The translations under genes were made by a program, and so were the position numbers. From Prevotellaceae bacterium (lineage in GTDB: Bacteria > Bacteroidota > Bacteroidia > Bacteroidales > UBA932), in the NCBI GenBank assembly GCA_031287815.1, contig JAITSM010000019.1, positions 1 to 9,888 on the forward strand: 9,888 bases of DNA. The letters run 5' to 3'. The notes beneath the pieces were generated by a model. That model was not told the DNA's origin. It saw only the letters and a program-made list of their open reading frames with translations, and did not search any database. Below are positions 1 to 5,915 of this stretch, piece after piece. The stretch's first letter is position 1, and each line of letters opens with the position of its first letter.

Positions 1-85
1 TGCTGTGCTGTGCTGTGCTGTGCTGTGCTGTGCTGTGCTGTGCTGTGCTGTGCTGTGCTGTGCTGTGCTGTGCTGTGCTGTGCTG
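1..85. repeat. Perfect TGCTG pentanucleotide microsatellite (17 units)
   Basis: Seventeen uninterrupted copies of TGCTG run from the first base, so the array may continue beyond the window. The last copies form a hairpin with the next bases: TGTGCTG (79-85) pairs with CAGCACA (91-97) around a CTTCG loop. The array lies just downstream, on the minus strand, of a TATCTTTG promoter element at 96-103. A leftward transcript would therefore begin inside or next to CAGCA repeats. A 5-base unit changes the reading frame with each unit gained or lost. The plus-strand reading of the array (LCCAV repeated) is an artefact of the 15-base super-period, not a protein. Confidence 0.95.
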
Positions 86-95
86 CTTCGCAGCA

Positions 96-127
96 CAAAG
101 ATACGGCAAATTCCGTTGCAGCGCAAG
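96..127 (-). promoter_or_regulatory. Putative leftward promoter next to the TGCTG repeat
   Basis: On the minus strand CTTG (124-127) is followed after 20 bases by TATCTTTG (96-103). This fits the Bacteroidota pattern TTTG / TAnnTTTG with one mismatch in the -33 element. Transcription would start near position 88 and run into the pentamer array and out of the window. The gene it serves is not visible. Confidence 0.5.
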
Positions 128-169
128 GGGTTTGAGAGTATTTTATCAAGAAGTTATGCACAGTACAAA

Positions 170-197
170 CTAAGAGTTAAGAGTTAAAAACTAAAAG
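170..197. repeat. GTTAAGA-type simple repeat tract
   Basis: The tract is made of slightly varied copies of the word AGAGTTA/ACTAAAA (ACTAAGAGTTAAGAGTT and onward). The same word family forms the left arm of the hairpin element at 9591-9646, and a shorter trace sits at 1261-1280 between the two minus-strand genes. It appears to be a solo arm of that repeat family. No coding role is seen. Confidence 0.5.
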
Positions 198-213
198 TGA
201 TGGGGAGCAGGCG

Positions 214-244
214 CAAAGGTAGAGAAAATTTCTTATGCACCAAA
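214..244 (-). promoter_or_regulatory. Strong Bacteroidota-type promoter, leftward
   Basis: On the minus strand TTTG (241-244) is followed after 19 bases by TACCTTTG (214-221), an exact match to the phylum's -33/-7 consensus. Transcription would start near 207 and pass through the GTTAAGA tract, the second promoter at 96-127 and the pentamer array. No gene for it lies inside the window, so its target must be to the left of position 1. Confidence 0.6.
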
Positions 245-253
245 CTTTTTTTT

Positions 254-320
254 GAGTTATGAATTATGAGTTATGAATTGGCTGGCGCCAGCTATCTCAT
301 ACATCATAATTCATAATTAA
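254..320. repeat. Hairpin repeat, site A (core GCTGGCGCCAGC)
   Basis: The 12-base perfect palindrome GCTGGCGCCAGC (281-292) is flanked on the left by iterated GAGTTATGAATTAT words (254-280) and on the right by a roughly complementary arm with CATAATTCATAATT (305-318). Together they can form a long imperfect hairpin. The right arm overlaps the stop codon of the radical SAM gene (317-319). The same core recurs at 3761, 3841 and 9635, and in altered form at 8607, each time between genes. Confidence 0.8.
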
Positions 321-1246
321 AAGACATTCTCCATTATTTTTCCCTGCCATGAGTTCCGTTCTTCGAGGCGTTTTTCGAGCATGCGCAGGATTTCGACGTT
401 ACGCAGCAATCCCCATACAGTGCGGTTGACAAAGCGCGGCGGCACTTCGCCGATAAAGCGTTCTATCATTATTCCGGGCGTCAGCCGTTCGAGAAAGTCT
501 ATGAAAAAGTCAATGTATTCCGGCAGCGTGAACGTAACAAAGCGTTCGGGGTATTGCGCAAATTCCCGCTCCATTACGGTGCCTTTGATGAGCTGCAGTT
601 GATGGAATTTTACCGAATCCAGCGGCAGCGCGGAGATGATATCCGCCGTTGCCAGCATGTCGTTGCGCGTTTCGCCCGGCAGCCCGAAAATAAAATGCGC
701 GGCGGTATGAATGCCCCGCGCGGCGGTTTGCGCTATCGCCGCCTGCGCCTGCGCAAAGGTATGCCCGCGGTTGATATGCTGCAATGTGCGATCGAAGCAC
801 GATTCCACGCCGTATTCTATTTGAACGAATTTCCCTTGTTGTACAAGCGATGCAAAGTAATCCAGTTTTTCGTCGTCCACGCAGTCGGGGCGCGTGCCGA
901 CGACAAGGCCGATAATTTTCGGGTGTTCCAGCGCCTGCCGGTAGATTTTTTGGAGTTGCGCCAAAGGGGCGTAAGTGTTGGAATAGGCCTGGAAGTAAGC
1001 CAGGAATTTTTCGGCGCGGCGGTAACGCACCGCATGAAACATAATTCCCTCTTCGATTTGCTGCGTCACCGGCTTGTAAGGCTGGCAATACGAAGGGTTG
1101 AACGCCTCGTTCAGGCAATAGGTACAGCCGCCGGTACCCAACGTGCCGTCGCGGTTGGGGCACGTGAAGCCGGCGTTGATGGTTACTTTTTGCACCCGTT
1201 CGCCAAACGTTTTTTTAAACCAGCCGGTGGCCGTATTATAGCGCAT
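317..1246 (-). CDS. Radical SAM protein, YtqA/YhcC type (TIGR01212-like)
   Basis: This 309-residue protein is a member of the YtqA (Bacillus) / YhcC (E. coli) radical SAM group, whose substrate is not established. The cluster-binding cysteines are C29, C41 and C44, set in the group's signature FTCPNRDGTLGTGGCTYC (27-44); this longer spacing, instead of CxxxCxxC, is typical of the group. Further hallmarks are the QAYSNTYAPL stretch near residue 86, GTRPDCVDD near 118, IEYGVES near 144 and the FIFGLPGET loop near 187. Length is normal for the family, and the ATG start sits 16 residues before the FGERVQK segment that opens the conserved part. The upstream YhcH-family gene is 57 bases away on the same strand, so co-transcription is likely. 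The last residues (KIMENVF) are encoded by repeat-like DNA and the stop codon lies in hairpin site A. Biochemical role: unknown. Confidence 0.93.
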   Translation of the reverse strand: MRYNTATGWFKKTFGERVQKVTINAGFTCPNRDGTLGTGGCTYCLNEAFNPSYCQPYKPVTQQIEEGIMFHAVRYRRAEKFLAYFQAYSNTYAPLAQLQKIYRQALEHPKIIGLVVGTRPDCVDDEKLDYFASLVQQGKFVQIEYGVESCFDRTLQHINRGHTFAQAQAAIAQTAARGIHTAAHFIFGLPGETRNDMLATADIISALPLDSVKFHQLQLIKGTVMEREFAQYPERFVTFTLPEYIDFFIDFLERLTPGIMIERFIGEVPPRFVNRTVWGLLRNVEILRMLEKRLEERNSWQGKIMENVF

Positions 1247-1303
1247 TTTGAAGTGTGAAGTAAGGGTTAAAAACTAAGAATTCCAGCATCACGGAACATA
1301 CCG

Positions 1304-1753
1304 TTACGTTAATTTCACTTTTACGACGAGTTTCTTGATTTTCCCCTCGCCTATGAGCGGGGCGTGGGCGTCATGGGGAAACAGGATAGCGAGCGTCATT
1401 GGTTCCAAAGTAAAAAAGGTTTCGGCGGGGTCGTCGAAGAAGGCGATATCCTTTGCTTCGTCGTACGTCCCGGAGAGTTGTTCGCAATAGCAGCGGTCGC
1501 GCCAGCCAATCGTTTCTACGCCTTCAAGCGGCATTTGGATATCAATGTAAGAGTCGTGCACTTCGAGTTTGGCGTCGCCGGCGTTTCTCCCCTCGCCTAC
1601 CGAAACGGTCAGGTAGGCATTGTCGCCGTCAATAGCATAGCGGCCTTCCGCCAGTTCGTGCAGCGGTTGGCTGCGCAAGAATTTAAATACTTTTTCAAAA
1701 TGCCGGTTGAGCGAAAAATAACGCTCCAGGCCGGTGAGCGAATCAATAATCAT
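1304..1753 (-). CDS. YhcH/YjgK/YiaL family protein (DUF386, cupin-like)
   Basis: This 149-residue protein matches the YhcH/YjgK/YiaL family, small beta-sandwich proteins that bind a metal and are often linked to sugar-acid or sialic-acid catabolism. Visible family marks are the N-terminal MIIDSL, the KLEVHDSYIDIQ segment (62-73) with E64 and H66, the GxExIGW-like VETIGW (79-84), and the C-terminal FPHDAHAP (125-132) with H127 and H130. E64, H66 and H130 are the likely metal ligands by family analogy. Length is typical (about 150). No sugar-catabolic genes are next to it, so its substrate cannot be inferred from context. It starts at an ATG at 1753 and is followed by the radical SAM gene, probably in one transcript. 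Confidence 0.92.
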   Translation of the reverse strand: MIIDSLTGLERYFSLNRHFEKVFKFLRSQPLHELAEGRYAIDGDNAYLTVSVGEGRNAGDAKLEVHDSYIDIQMPLEGVETIGWRDRCYCEQLSGTYDEAKDIAFFDDPAETFFTLEPMTLAILFPHDAHAPLIGEGKIKKLVVKVKLT

Positions 1754-1814
1754 AGTTTAAAGTTTGAATGGTTGTCATTAAAAACTTACCGCAAAATGCG
1801 GCCGTTTATGATTG

Positions 1815-1842
1815 CGAAGATACACATTTTGCCGGGTTCAAT
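1815..1842 (-). promoter_or_regulatory. Candidate promoter for the YhcH-family gene
   Basis: TATCTTCG on the minus strand (1815-1822) fits the -7 element except for one T to C change. The only TTG-like -33 candidate (RC of CAAT, 1839-1842) is 16 bases away, shorter than usual. The predicted start would leave a leader of about 55 bases. In that leader CCGCA/TGCGG (1790-1802) makes a small perfect stem. Confidence 0.4.
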
Positions 1843-1957
1843 AAAAAACGCTACCTTTCCGCGTTCTTTTTGAAGGCTTGTTGAAAGGCGTGGACGACCT
1901 CTACCACCGGCTCGGCGAATTGACGAAATAATTTTTGATTAAAATATGGAGAAGTCG

Positions 1958-2031
1958 TCGGGGTGACAGGACTCGAACCTGCGACCTGATGCTCCCAAAG
2001 CACCTGCGCTAGCCAACTGCGCTACACCCCG
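1958..2031 (-). tRNA. tRNA-Pro, anticodon UGG
   Basis: The reverse complement folds into a full cloverleaf: acceptor stem CGGGGTG/CACCCCG (7 perfect pairs), D stem GCGC/GCGC, anticodon stem GGTGC/GCATC with loop TTTGGGA giving UGG, and T arm GCAGG-TTCGAGT-CCTGT. The 5' base is C and the acceptor opens with a C-G pair, as in bacterial proline tRNAs. The discriminator is A and the CCA end is not encoded. The gene has its own promoter 25 bases upstream and sits alone between the YhcH-family gene and pdxA. Confidence 0.97.
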
Positions 2032-2055
2032 CTAATATGCCCGCCTTTGGGGGTG

Positions 2056-2087
2056 CAAAGATACGCTATTTTTTTTGTCGTTGCAAA
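2056..2087 (-). promoter_or_regulatory. Promoter of tRNA-Pro
   Basis: On the minus strand TTTG (2084-2087), a 20-base spacer and TATCTTTG (2056-2063) match the Bacteroidota consensus exactly. The expected start near 2049 lies about 17 bases before the tRNA 5' end, which suits a stable RNA gene. It is back to back with the pdxA promoter. Confidence 0.75.
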
Positions 2088-2088
2088 C

Positions 2089-2120
2089 AAATGGCAACTC
2101 AACATTTTTTCTTACCTTTG
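2089..2120 (+). promoter_or_regulatory. Promoter of the pdxA-rnhA pair
   Basis: TACCTTTG (2113-2120) is a perfect -7 element. The -33 position (AAATG, 2089-2093) is a poor TTTG match. The start near 2127 gives a leader of about 17 bases before the ATG at 2144. Upstream TTG and GTG codons in the same frame fall inside this promoter, which supports the ATG at 2144 as the real start. Confidence 0.65.
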
Positions 2121-2143
2121 CCACATTATTTAAACAACCATAT

Positions 2144-3205
2144 ATGAGCGAAAAAATACGTATAGGCATTACACAGGGCGACAGTAATGGCATCGGTTAT
2201 GAAATTATTATAAAGACGCTGGCGGACGCCCGGCTGCTGGATTTTTGCGTGCCGGTGGTTTACGGTTCGACCAAAGCCATGTCGTATTACCGCAAGTTAC
2301 TGGGCGCCGAACCGATTACGTACAATAGCATTACCATTACCGGCGATATCAATCCGAAGATTGTGAATATAGTGAATTGCATCTCGGAAGATTTGCGTGT
2401 GGAGCCGGGAAAATCCACGCCCGAAGCGGCGCAGGCGGCTTTGCGGGCATTGCAAACCGCGGTGGCTGACCTGAAGCGCGGGAAAATCCAGGCGCTGGTG
2501 ACCGCGCCGTTCAATAAACAGAATATGCAGCAAGGCGCAGGGTTTAATTTCCCGGGGCATACGGAATTTTTAGCCAAATCGTTCGATGCGCAGGAGCATT
2601 TGATGATTTTGCTCAGCGACGTTATGCGCGTGGGCATTGTTACCGGGCATATTCCTTTGGCAAAAGTGCCGGGCTCCTTGAGCAAGGAGCTTATCCTGAA
2701 AAAAACACAGCTATTGAATCATTCGCTGCAACGCGATTTTGGCATTAACCGCCCGCGCATAGCCGTGCTGGGGCTAAACCCGCATGCCGGCGACGGCGGT
2801 ATACTGGGCAAGGAAGAAGAGGATATCATCAGCCCGGCGGTGGCGGAGGCCGAGAAGCAAGGTATTCTTGCTTTCGGCCCCTATGCTGCCGACGGGTTCT
2901 TCGGCGCGGCTTCGTTCCGCCGGTTTGATGCGGTGCTGGCCATGTACCACGACCAGGGGCTGGCGCCGTTCAAGGCGTTGTCGTTTCATGCAGGGGTGAA
3001 TTTTACCGCCGGGCTGAGCGCCGTGCGTACAGCGCCTGCGCACGGCACCGGCTATGATATTGTAAAAGCCGGTACCGCTTCGCCTGACTCGTTCCGCGAG
3101 TCTATTTATGCCGCCTGCGATATTTTGCGCCACCGGAAAGAATATGACCAACTCACGGCAAATCCGCTGAAGCCGCTAAATGTGGAAAAATTGCCTTCTC
3201 ATTAA
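2144..3205 (+). CDS. pdxA: 4-hydroxythreonine-4-phosphate dehydrogenase PdxA
   Basis: PdxA oxidises 4-phosphohydroxy-L-threonine with NAD(P)+; the product is condensed with 1-deoxyxylulose-5-phosphate by PdxJ to make pyridoxine phosphate in the cytoplasm. The 353-residue protein shows the family blocks in order: GITQGDSNGIGYE (8-20), VTAPFNKQ (119-126), GHTEF (138-142), TGHIPLAKVP (167-176), GLNPHAGDGG (210-219), AMYHDQGLAPFK (266-277) and HGTGYDIVKAGTAS (300-313). H169, H214 and H269 correspond to the three metal-binding histidines of E. coli PdxA (H166, H211, H266) at a constant offset of three. The ATG at 2144 is chosen because an earlier in-frame TTG at 2075 lies within the promoter. rnhA follows after 15 bases in the same frame. 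Nothing in the active site is missing. Confidence 0.96.
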   Translation: MSEKIRIGITQGDSNGIGYEIIIKTLADARLLDFCVPVVYGSTKAMSYYRKLLGAEPITYNSITITGDINPKIVNIVNCISEDLRVEPGKSTPEAAQAALRALQTAVADLKRGKIQALVTAPFNKQNMQQGAGFNFPGHTEFLAKSFDAQEHLMILLSDVMRVGIVTGHIPLAKVPGSLSKELILKKTQLLNHSLQRDFGINRPRIAVLGLNPHAGDGGILGKEEEDIISPAVAEAEKQGILAFGPYAADGFFGAASFRRFDAVLAMYHDQGLAPFKALSFHAGVNFTAGLSAVRTAPAHGTGYDIVKAGTASPDSFRESIYAACDILRHRKEYDQLTANPLKPLNVEKLPSH

Positions 3206-3220
3206 ACAGTTCCCGCCGGT

Positions 3221-3724
3221 TTGGAAAATCAACGCCCGAACGTATCGGATAATTTTGAAGTAACCGTTTATACCGACGGTGCAGCTTCCGGCAATCCCGG
3301 ACCGGGCGGCTATGGTATTATTTTGATGTGTAACGGGAATCAAAAGGAACTGTCGGGCGGGTTTGCCCATACGACCAATAACCGGATGGAATTGATGGCG
3401 GTGATTGTAGCTTTGGAAGCTTTGAAGTACGATAATTGCCAAGTGCATATATTTACTGATTCTTCCTATGTGGTAAGGGCTGTGGAGGAGGGCTGGCTGG
3501 CGCGGTGGGAGTATGCCGCCTTCAAAAAGAAAAAGAACGGGGATTTGTGGCTTCGCTTTTTGAAGATTTACCGCAAACACCAAGTCCGGTTCCATTGGCT
3601 GAAAGGACATGCCGGAAATCCGTTTAATGAACGTTGCGACCGGTTGGCCGTTGCTGCTTCCCGGCAGCCGGATTTACCGGAAGACAAGGGGTACTTGCAG
3701 CCGGTAGTGGGGAAGCTGCTGTGA
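3221..3724 (+). CDS. rnhA: Ribonuclease HI, TTG start
   Basis: Cleaves the RNA strand of RNA-DNA hybrids, for example at replication primers and R-loops. The 167-residue protein has all catalytic residues of the RNase HI fold: D19 in YTDGAASGNPGPGGYG, E57 in NNRMEL, D80 in FTDSSYV, H130 in LKGHAGNPFNE and D140 in ERCDRLA; the spacings agree with E. coli D10/E48/D70/H124/D134. The basic, W-rich handle region (GWLARWEYAAFKKKKNGD, 91-108) is present too. Start: the only usual start codon between the pdxA stop and the catalytic core is TTG at 3221; the first ATG would remove D19. The frame is the same as pdxA with a single TAA between, so reinitiation after pdxA is plausible. Its stop codon runs directly into repeat-like DNA (TGAATGGAGAAGG). 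Confidence 0.93.
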   Translation: MENQRPNVSDNFEVTVYTDGAASGNPGPGGYGIILMCNGNQKELSGGFAHTTNNRMELMAVIVALEALKYDNCQVHIFTDSSYVVRAVEEGWLARWEYAAFKKKKNGDLWLRFLKIYRKHQVRFHWLKGHAGNPFNERCDRLAVAASRQPDLPEDKGYLQPVVGKLL

Positions 3725-3738
3725 ATGGAGAAGGCATT

Positions 3739-3882
3739 TTTAATGGAGAATGGAGAATTAGCTGGCGCCGGAGGGCAGTAGGCAGTTTTCAGTAGGCAGT
3801 AGGCAGTTTCAGGCGCCTTTTTAGTTTAAAGTTTAAGGATGCTGGCGCCAGCCAATTCTCCATTTTCCATTCTCCATTAAAA
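3739..3882. repeat. Composite hairpin repeat, site B
   Basis: A 144-base nested inverted element. The left arm TTAATGGAGAATGGAGAATT (3740-3759) is complementary to the right arm around AATTCTCC and CATTCTCCATTAA (3854-3880). Each arm is followed inward by a core: GCTGGCGCC (3761-3769) and GCTGGCGCCAGC (3841-3852). Between the cores lie direct repeats of GGCAGTA (3774-3807), a further GGCGCC (3812-3817) and AGTTTAAAGTTTAAGG (3823-3838). It looks like a core-arm hairpin into which a second repeat tract has been added. It starts 15 bases after the rnhA stop codon. Confidence 0.75.
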
Positions 3883-3914
3883 AACCGCCGGCATGTTTCC
3901 ATACCGGCGTCTTT
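3879..3914 (-). terminator. Terminator-like hairpin, T-run on the minus strand
   Basis: CGCCGG-c-ATG-TTTC-CAT-a-CCGGCG (3886-3909) forms a strong stem with one C/A mismatch. On the minus strand it is followed directly by GGTTTTTT, a standard intrinsic terminator tail; on the plus strand only TCTTTC follows. It could end leftward transcription coming through the FISUMP gene region, or weakly end the pdxA-rnhA transcript. Confidence 0.6.
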
Positions 3915-3930
3915 CATTACTTCGCCTCTC

Positions 3931-3968
3931 TGCCTCCCCCTCCTTCGGAGGGGGGCTGGGGAGGGGTG
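3931..3968. repeat. C/G-rich hairpin with G-run tail
   Basis: CCCCCTCC (3936-3943) pairs perfectly with GGAGGGGG (3947-3954) around a TTC loop. The G-runs continue as GGGGGGCTGGGGAGGGG (3950-3966), which gives three G-runs of four or more and some G-quadruplex potential. It is non-coding. Confidence 0.65.
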
Positions 3969-4039
3969 GCAAAATCCATGCGCGCACGTGATCTTCCTTT
4001 TTTTAAGTTAATATATTCATTTCCTATTTACTGGAAACA

Positions 4040-4130
4040 TTCCCCCGCTCAGCCGGGGGGGTTCCCCCGCTCAGCCGGGGGGTTCCCCGCTTCGTCCGGG
4101 GGAGTCCCCCGTTCAGGCGGGGGACTCCCC
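4040..4130. repeat. Tandem array of four C/G hairpins (about 21-22 base period)
   Basis: Four consecutive units of the form TTCCCCCG-loop-CGGGGG: 4040-4061 and 4062-4082 (both with loop CTCAGC), 4083-4104 (loop CTTCGT) and 4103-4126 (AGTCCCCCG-TTCAGG-CGGGGGACT, nine perfect pairs). Loops vary while stems are kept. The plus-strand reading gives an open frame rich in PGG and SGG, which is a by-product of the repeat. The array lies between the terminator-like hairpin and the 3' end of the FISUMP gene. Confidence 0.85.
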
Positions 4131-4407
4131 CCTTTCGATGGGATCGCCCTTTTTCCGCCTTGCGGCGGCACAAACTGCTCGTATTTTAGTCGTGAGTCAT
4201 TAGTTTAAGGTTGCAAGCGTTGGGGGCTTCAGTACGTACTGGAAGTATGGGTAACCTCAAATAACAGATGTAAAAATCACACTTCTACCTGTTCCTCTAC
4301 CGGCGGCAACTGCGCAACAACCGTTTCATACGCTTGCGCCGGAAGGAACTTTAAATCACAGCAGCATTGCAGCAACCCGCAGGCGACTTGTATTATTTTG
4401 ATAAAAA
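4131..4407. other. Non-coding stretch downstream of the FISUMP gene
   Basis: No convincing gene is seen here. It holds a CCGCC-TTGC-GGCGG hairpin (4155-4168) and the perfect palindrome CAGTACGTACTG (4230-4241). On the minus strand one frame stays open from the FISUMP 3' end to a stop at 4277 and ends in a protein-like PPVEEQVEV. Neither a start codon nor a homolog supports calling it a gene. Confidence 0.5.
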
Positions 4408-5571
4408 TTATAGTTGGCGGACACAACGGATAGGTGCATAAGCATATTGGGCCAGGGTAATGCACTGCAGCTGGCATTCATTATCTCTTTTGTTAAAAGT
4501 CAGCTGCTCGCATGGATCTGATTTCGCATTATAAGCTCGGAAAGCGTAGAAGCCGGTGTCGGTTTCTCTCCATAGTGTTCCACCGCCACCCGATGTATAG
4601 CCACAGTTCTGTTCTGCGGTGAAACCATAATCATCGGTTCCCCCAGCGGTTGTTGGCCAGAAGATATCCCAGCAGCTTGGGGCACCGTTGATGGACGTTA
4701 TCAATTGCGTCCATATCGCACTGGTTGGTACGTCCCAACCGCTTGGGCAAACGGTGCCACTATTGGCAGCCGTTATGCCATAGATGTATGTGGAACAATA
4801 AGAGGCATTATACATATGATTCGAACCGTTTCGGTAATCCAAATCCTGCGCAAAGTACCATTTTCCATCAGGCATTTGTACGATACGGTAAATTTTGCTA
4901 TCGCGAGCATCCCGTATATATGCTTCCCAATTTTTTGCGCCGCTGGTACGTTGTTGGCAAAGGTGCGTAGCGTCAATAAACAAATCGCTTCCCTGATAAG
5001 GACAGAAAACGCCCGAGCAGGCTGTTTTATCAGTTAATGTTACCGGTGTAATGGTTACAGCAGATGTCGAAATGGTGCTGCCGCTCACTGTTTGCGTTGT
5101 TGTGCCGTTCGCAGCTGTGAGTGTAAATGGCGGCGTGCCGCGCAAAGTATAAACGCCACTGTTCGCCGTTACATTCGGCGGGTAGTCGGAAACATAAGCG
5201 CACCAATTGAATTTGCTGGCGGTAATGTTTAGTTGTACAGTAACGGTGGCACTGTAACTGCCGCTGTTGCCCTGCAACCAGAACCCTTGCCGGTTGCTGT
5301 CGTCATACGTAACGGAAGCCGTAGGCGAGGCGGCGGAAACGGCAGCGCGTGTCCACGAATTGCCCGAAGTGGTGTTATCGCTGTTTACAGTGATGTAATC
5401 TACCCACACCCACACTTTGGGAAGGTGCGTAGCATCTCGAGAACCTGCATTCCACCATACGTGGAAAGACACGGTTTTGTTTGTGTAATTTGCTTCAAGC
5501 AGCTCGACGTTTGTTTGTGCGCTTGCTGCCACGTTTACAAGCATTGCTAAAAAGAAAAGTTTTGTTTGCAT
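4408..5571 (-). CDS. Secreted protein with a C-terminal FISUMP domain
   Basis: A 387-residue exported protein. Residues 1-18 form a signal peptide (MQTK, a hydrophobic stretch FFLAMLVNVA, then ASA before Q19). Residues 20-180 are a Ser/Thr/Asn-rich, beta-strand-like region (WVWVDYITVNSD, RQGFWLQGNSGSYSATV, FNWCAYVSDYPPNV) that I cannot assign to a named domain. About 217-385 match the Fibrobacter succinogenes major paralogous domain: IYRIVQMPDGKWYFAQDL (227-244), GTVCPSGWDVPTSAIWTQL (272-290), the WPTTAGGTDDYGF block (305-317), and the closing IRCVRQL. The domain is common in surface proteins of Bacteroidota and Fibrobacteres; its function is unknown. Eleven cysteines in the mature part may form disulfides outside the cytoplasm. 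No type IX sorting tail or lipobox is seen. It stands alone on its strand with a leader of about 340 bases. Confidence 0.88.
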   Translation of the reverse strand: MQTKLFFLAMLVNVAASAQTNVELLEANYTNKTVSFHVWWNAGSRDATHLPKVWVWVDYITVNSDNTTSGNSWTRAAVSAASPTASVTYDDSNRQGFWLQGNSGSYSATVTVQLNITASKFNWCAYVSDYPPNVTANSGVYTLRGTPPFTLTAANGTTTQTVSGSTISTSAVTITPVTLTDKTACSGVFCPYQGSDLFIDATHLCQQRTSGAKNWEAYIRDARDSKIYRIVQMPDGKWYFAQDLDYRNGSNHMYNASYCSTYIYGITAANSGTVCPSGWDVPTSAIWTQLITSINGAPSCWDIFWPTTAGGTDDYGFTAEQNCGYTSGGGGTLWRETDTGFYAFRAYNAKSDPCEQLTFNKRDNECQLQCITLAQYAYAPIRCVRQL

Positions 5572-5909
5572 AAAAATGTTTTTTTTAAAAGTTAATTATT
5601 ATTTTTCGCAGCTTCGGGGCTGTTTCCAAACACAAACTTCTTACTAAAACAACCCCTTGCTACGATTTTTTATTCGCTGCCAATTTGTATAACTTTTGCT
5701 TTCGGGTTATGTTTTTTCTACATAAAACGAAACGTGAATTGATATTCACTCCTTCTAGGGTTCAGACAACCCGAACAGCAAGCCGTTATCAACTCACGTC
5801 GAAATACACGGCTTTAGTTCCAGGCTGTTCAAAAATTGTCTGATTTTAGAAGCTTGAACAAAAGCCATTGAAATAATATTTCAATTCCAATAAATAAAGA
5901 ACCTTATTA
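5572..5909 (-). promoter_or_regulatory. Long structured leader of the FISUMP gene
   Basis: Between the promoter at 5916-5946 and the ATG at 5571 lie about 335 bases with many perfect inverted repeats. The main element pairs 5762-5769 with 5836-5843 (8 bp), 5773-5779 with 5824-5830 (7 bp) and 5780-5786 with 5808-5814 (7 bp), giving 22 pairs in an 82-base hairpin. Competing stems are 5826-5832 with 5854-5860 (7 bp), 5758-5762 with 5768-5772, and 5701-5708 with 5768-5775 (8 bp). Separate hairpins lie at 5867-5885 (8 bp, 3-base loop), 5734-5749 (6 bp) and 5609-5622. The exclusive pairings resemble a switching RNA leader. I recognise no named riboswitch. It could also be a decayed mobile element. 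Confidence 0.5.
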
Positions 5910-5915
5910 ACGCTA

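Noticed and set aside
5..187. Open frame of 60 codons beginning with repeated LCCAV
   Set aside because: It is the translation of the TGCTG pentamer array and the promoter DNA after it; no protein-like composition follows the repeat.
254..320. Insertion sequence or transposon ends at the hairpin repeats
   Set aside because: No transposase frame or target-site duplication is seen; the elements are short hairpins without coding capacity, so an IS call is not supported.
554..1258. Long plus-strand open frame of 234 codons opposite the radical SAM gene
   Set aside because: It is the antisense shadow of a gene with intact cluster-binding motifs; the plus-strand frame shows no recognisable motif.
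2075..2143. N-terminal extension of pdxA from a TTG
   Set aside because: The extension lies over both the tRNA and pdxA promoter elements, while the ATG at 2144 is followed directly by the conserved PdxA N-terminus.
3966..4208. Open frame of 80 codons with PGG and SGG repeats
   Set aside because: Its middle is the tandem C/G hairpin array read in one frame; units of 21 and 22 bases do not keep a frame, and the ends show no known motif.
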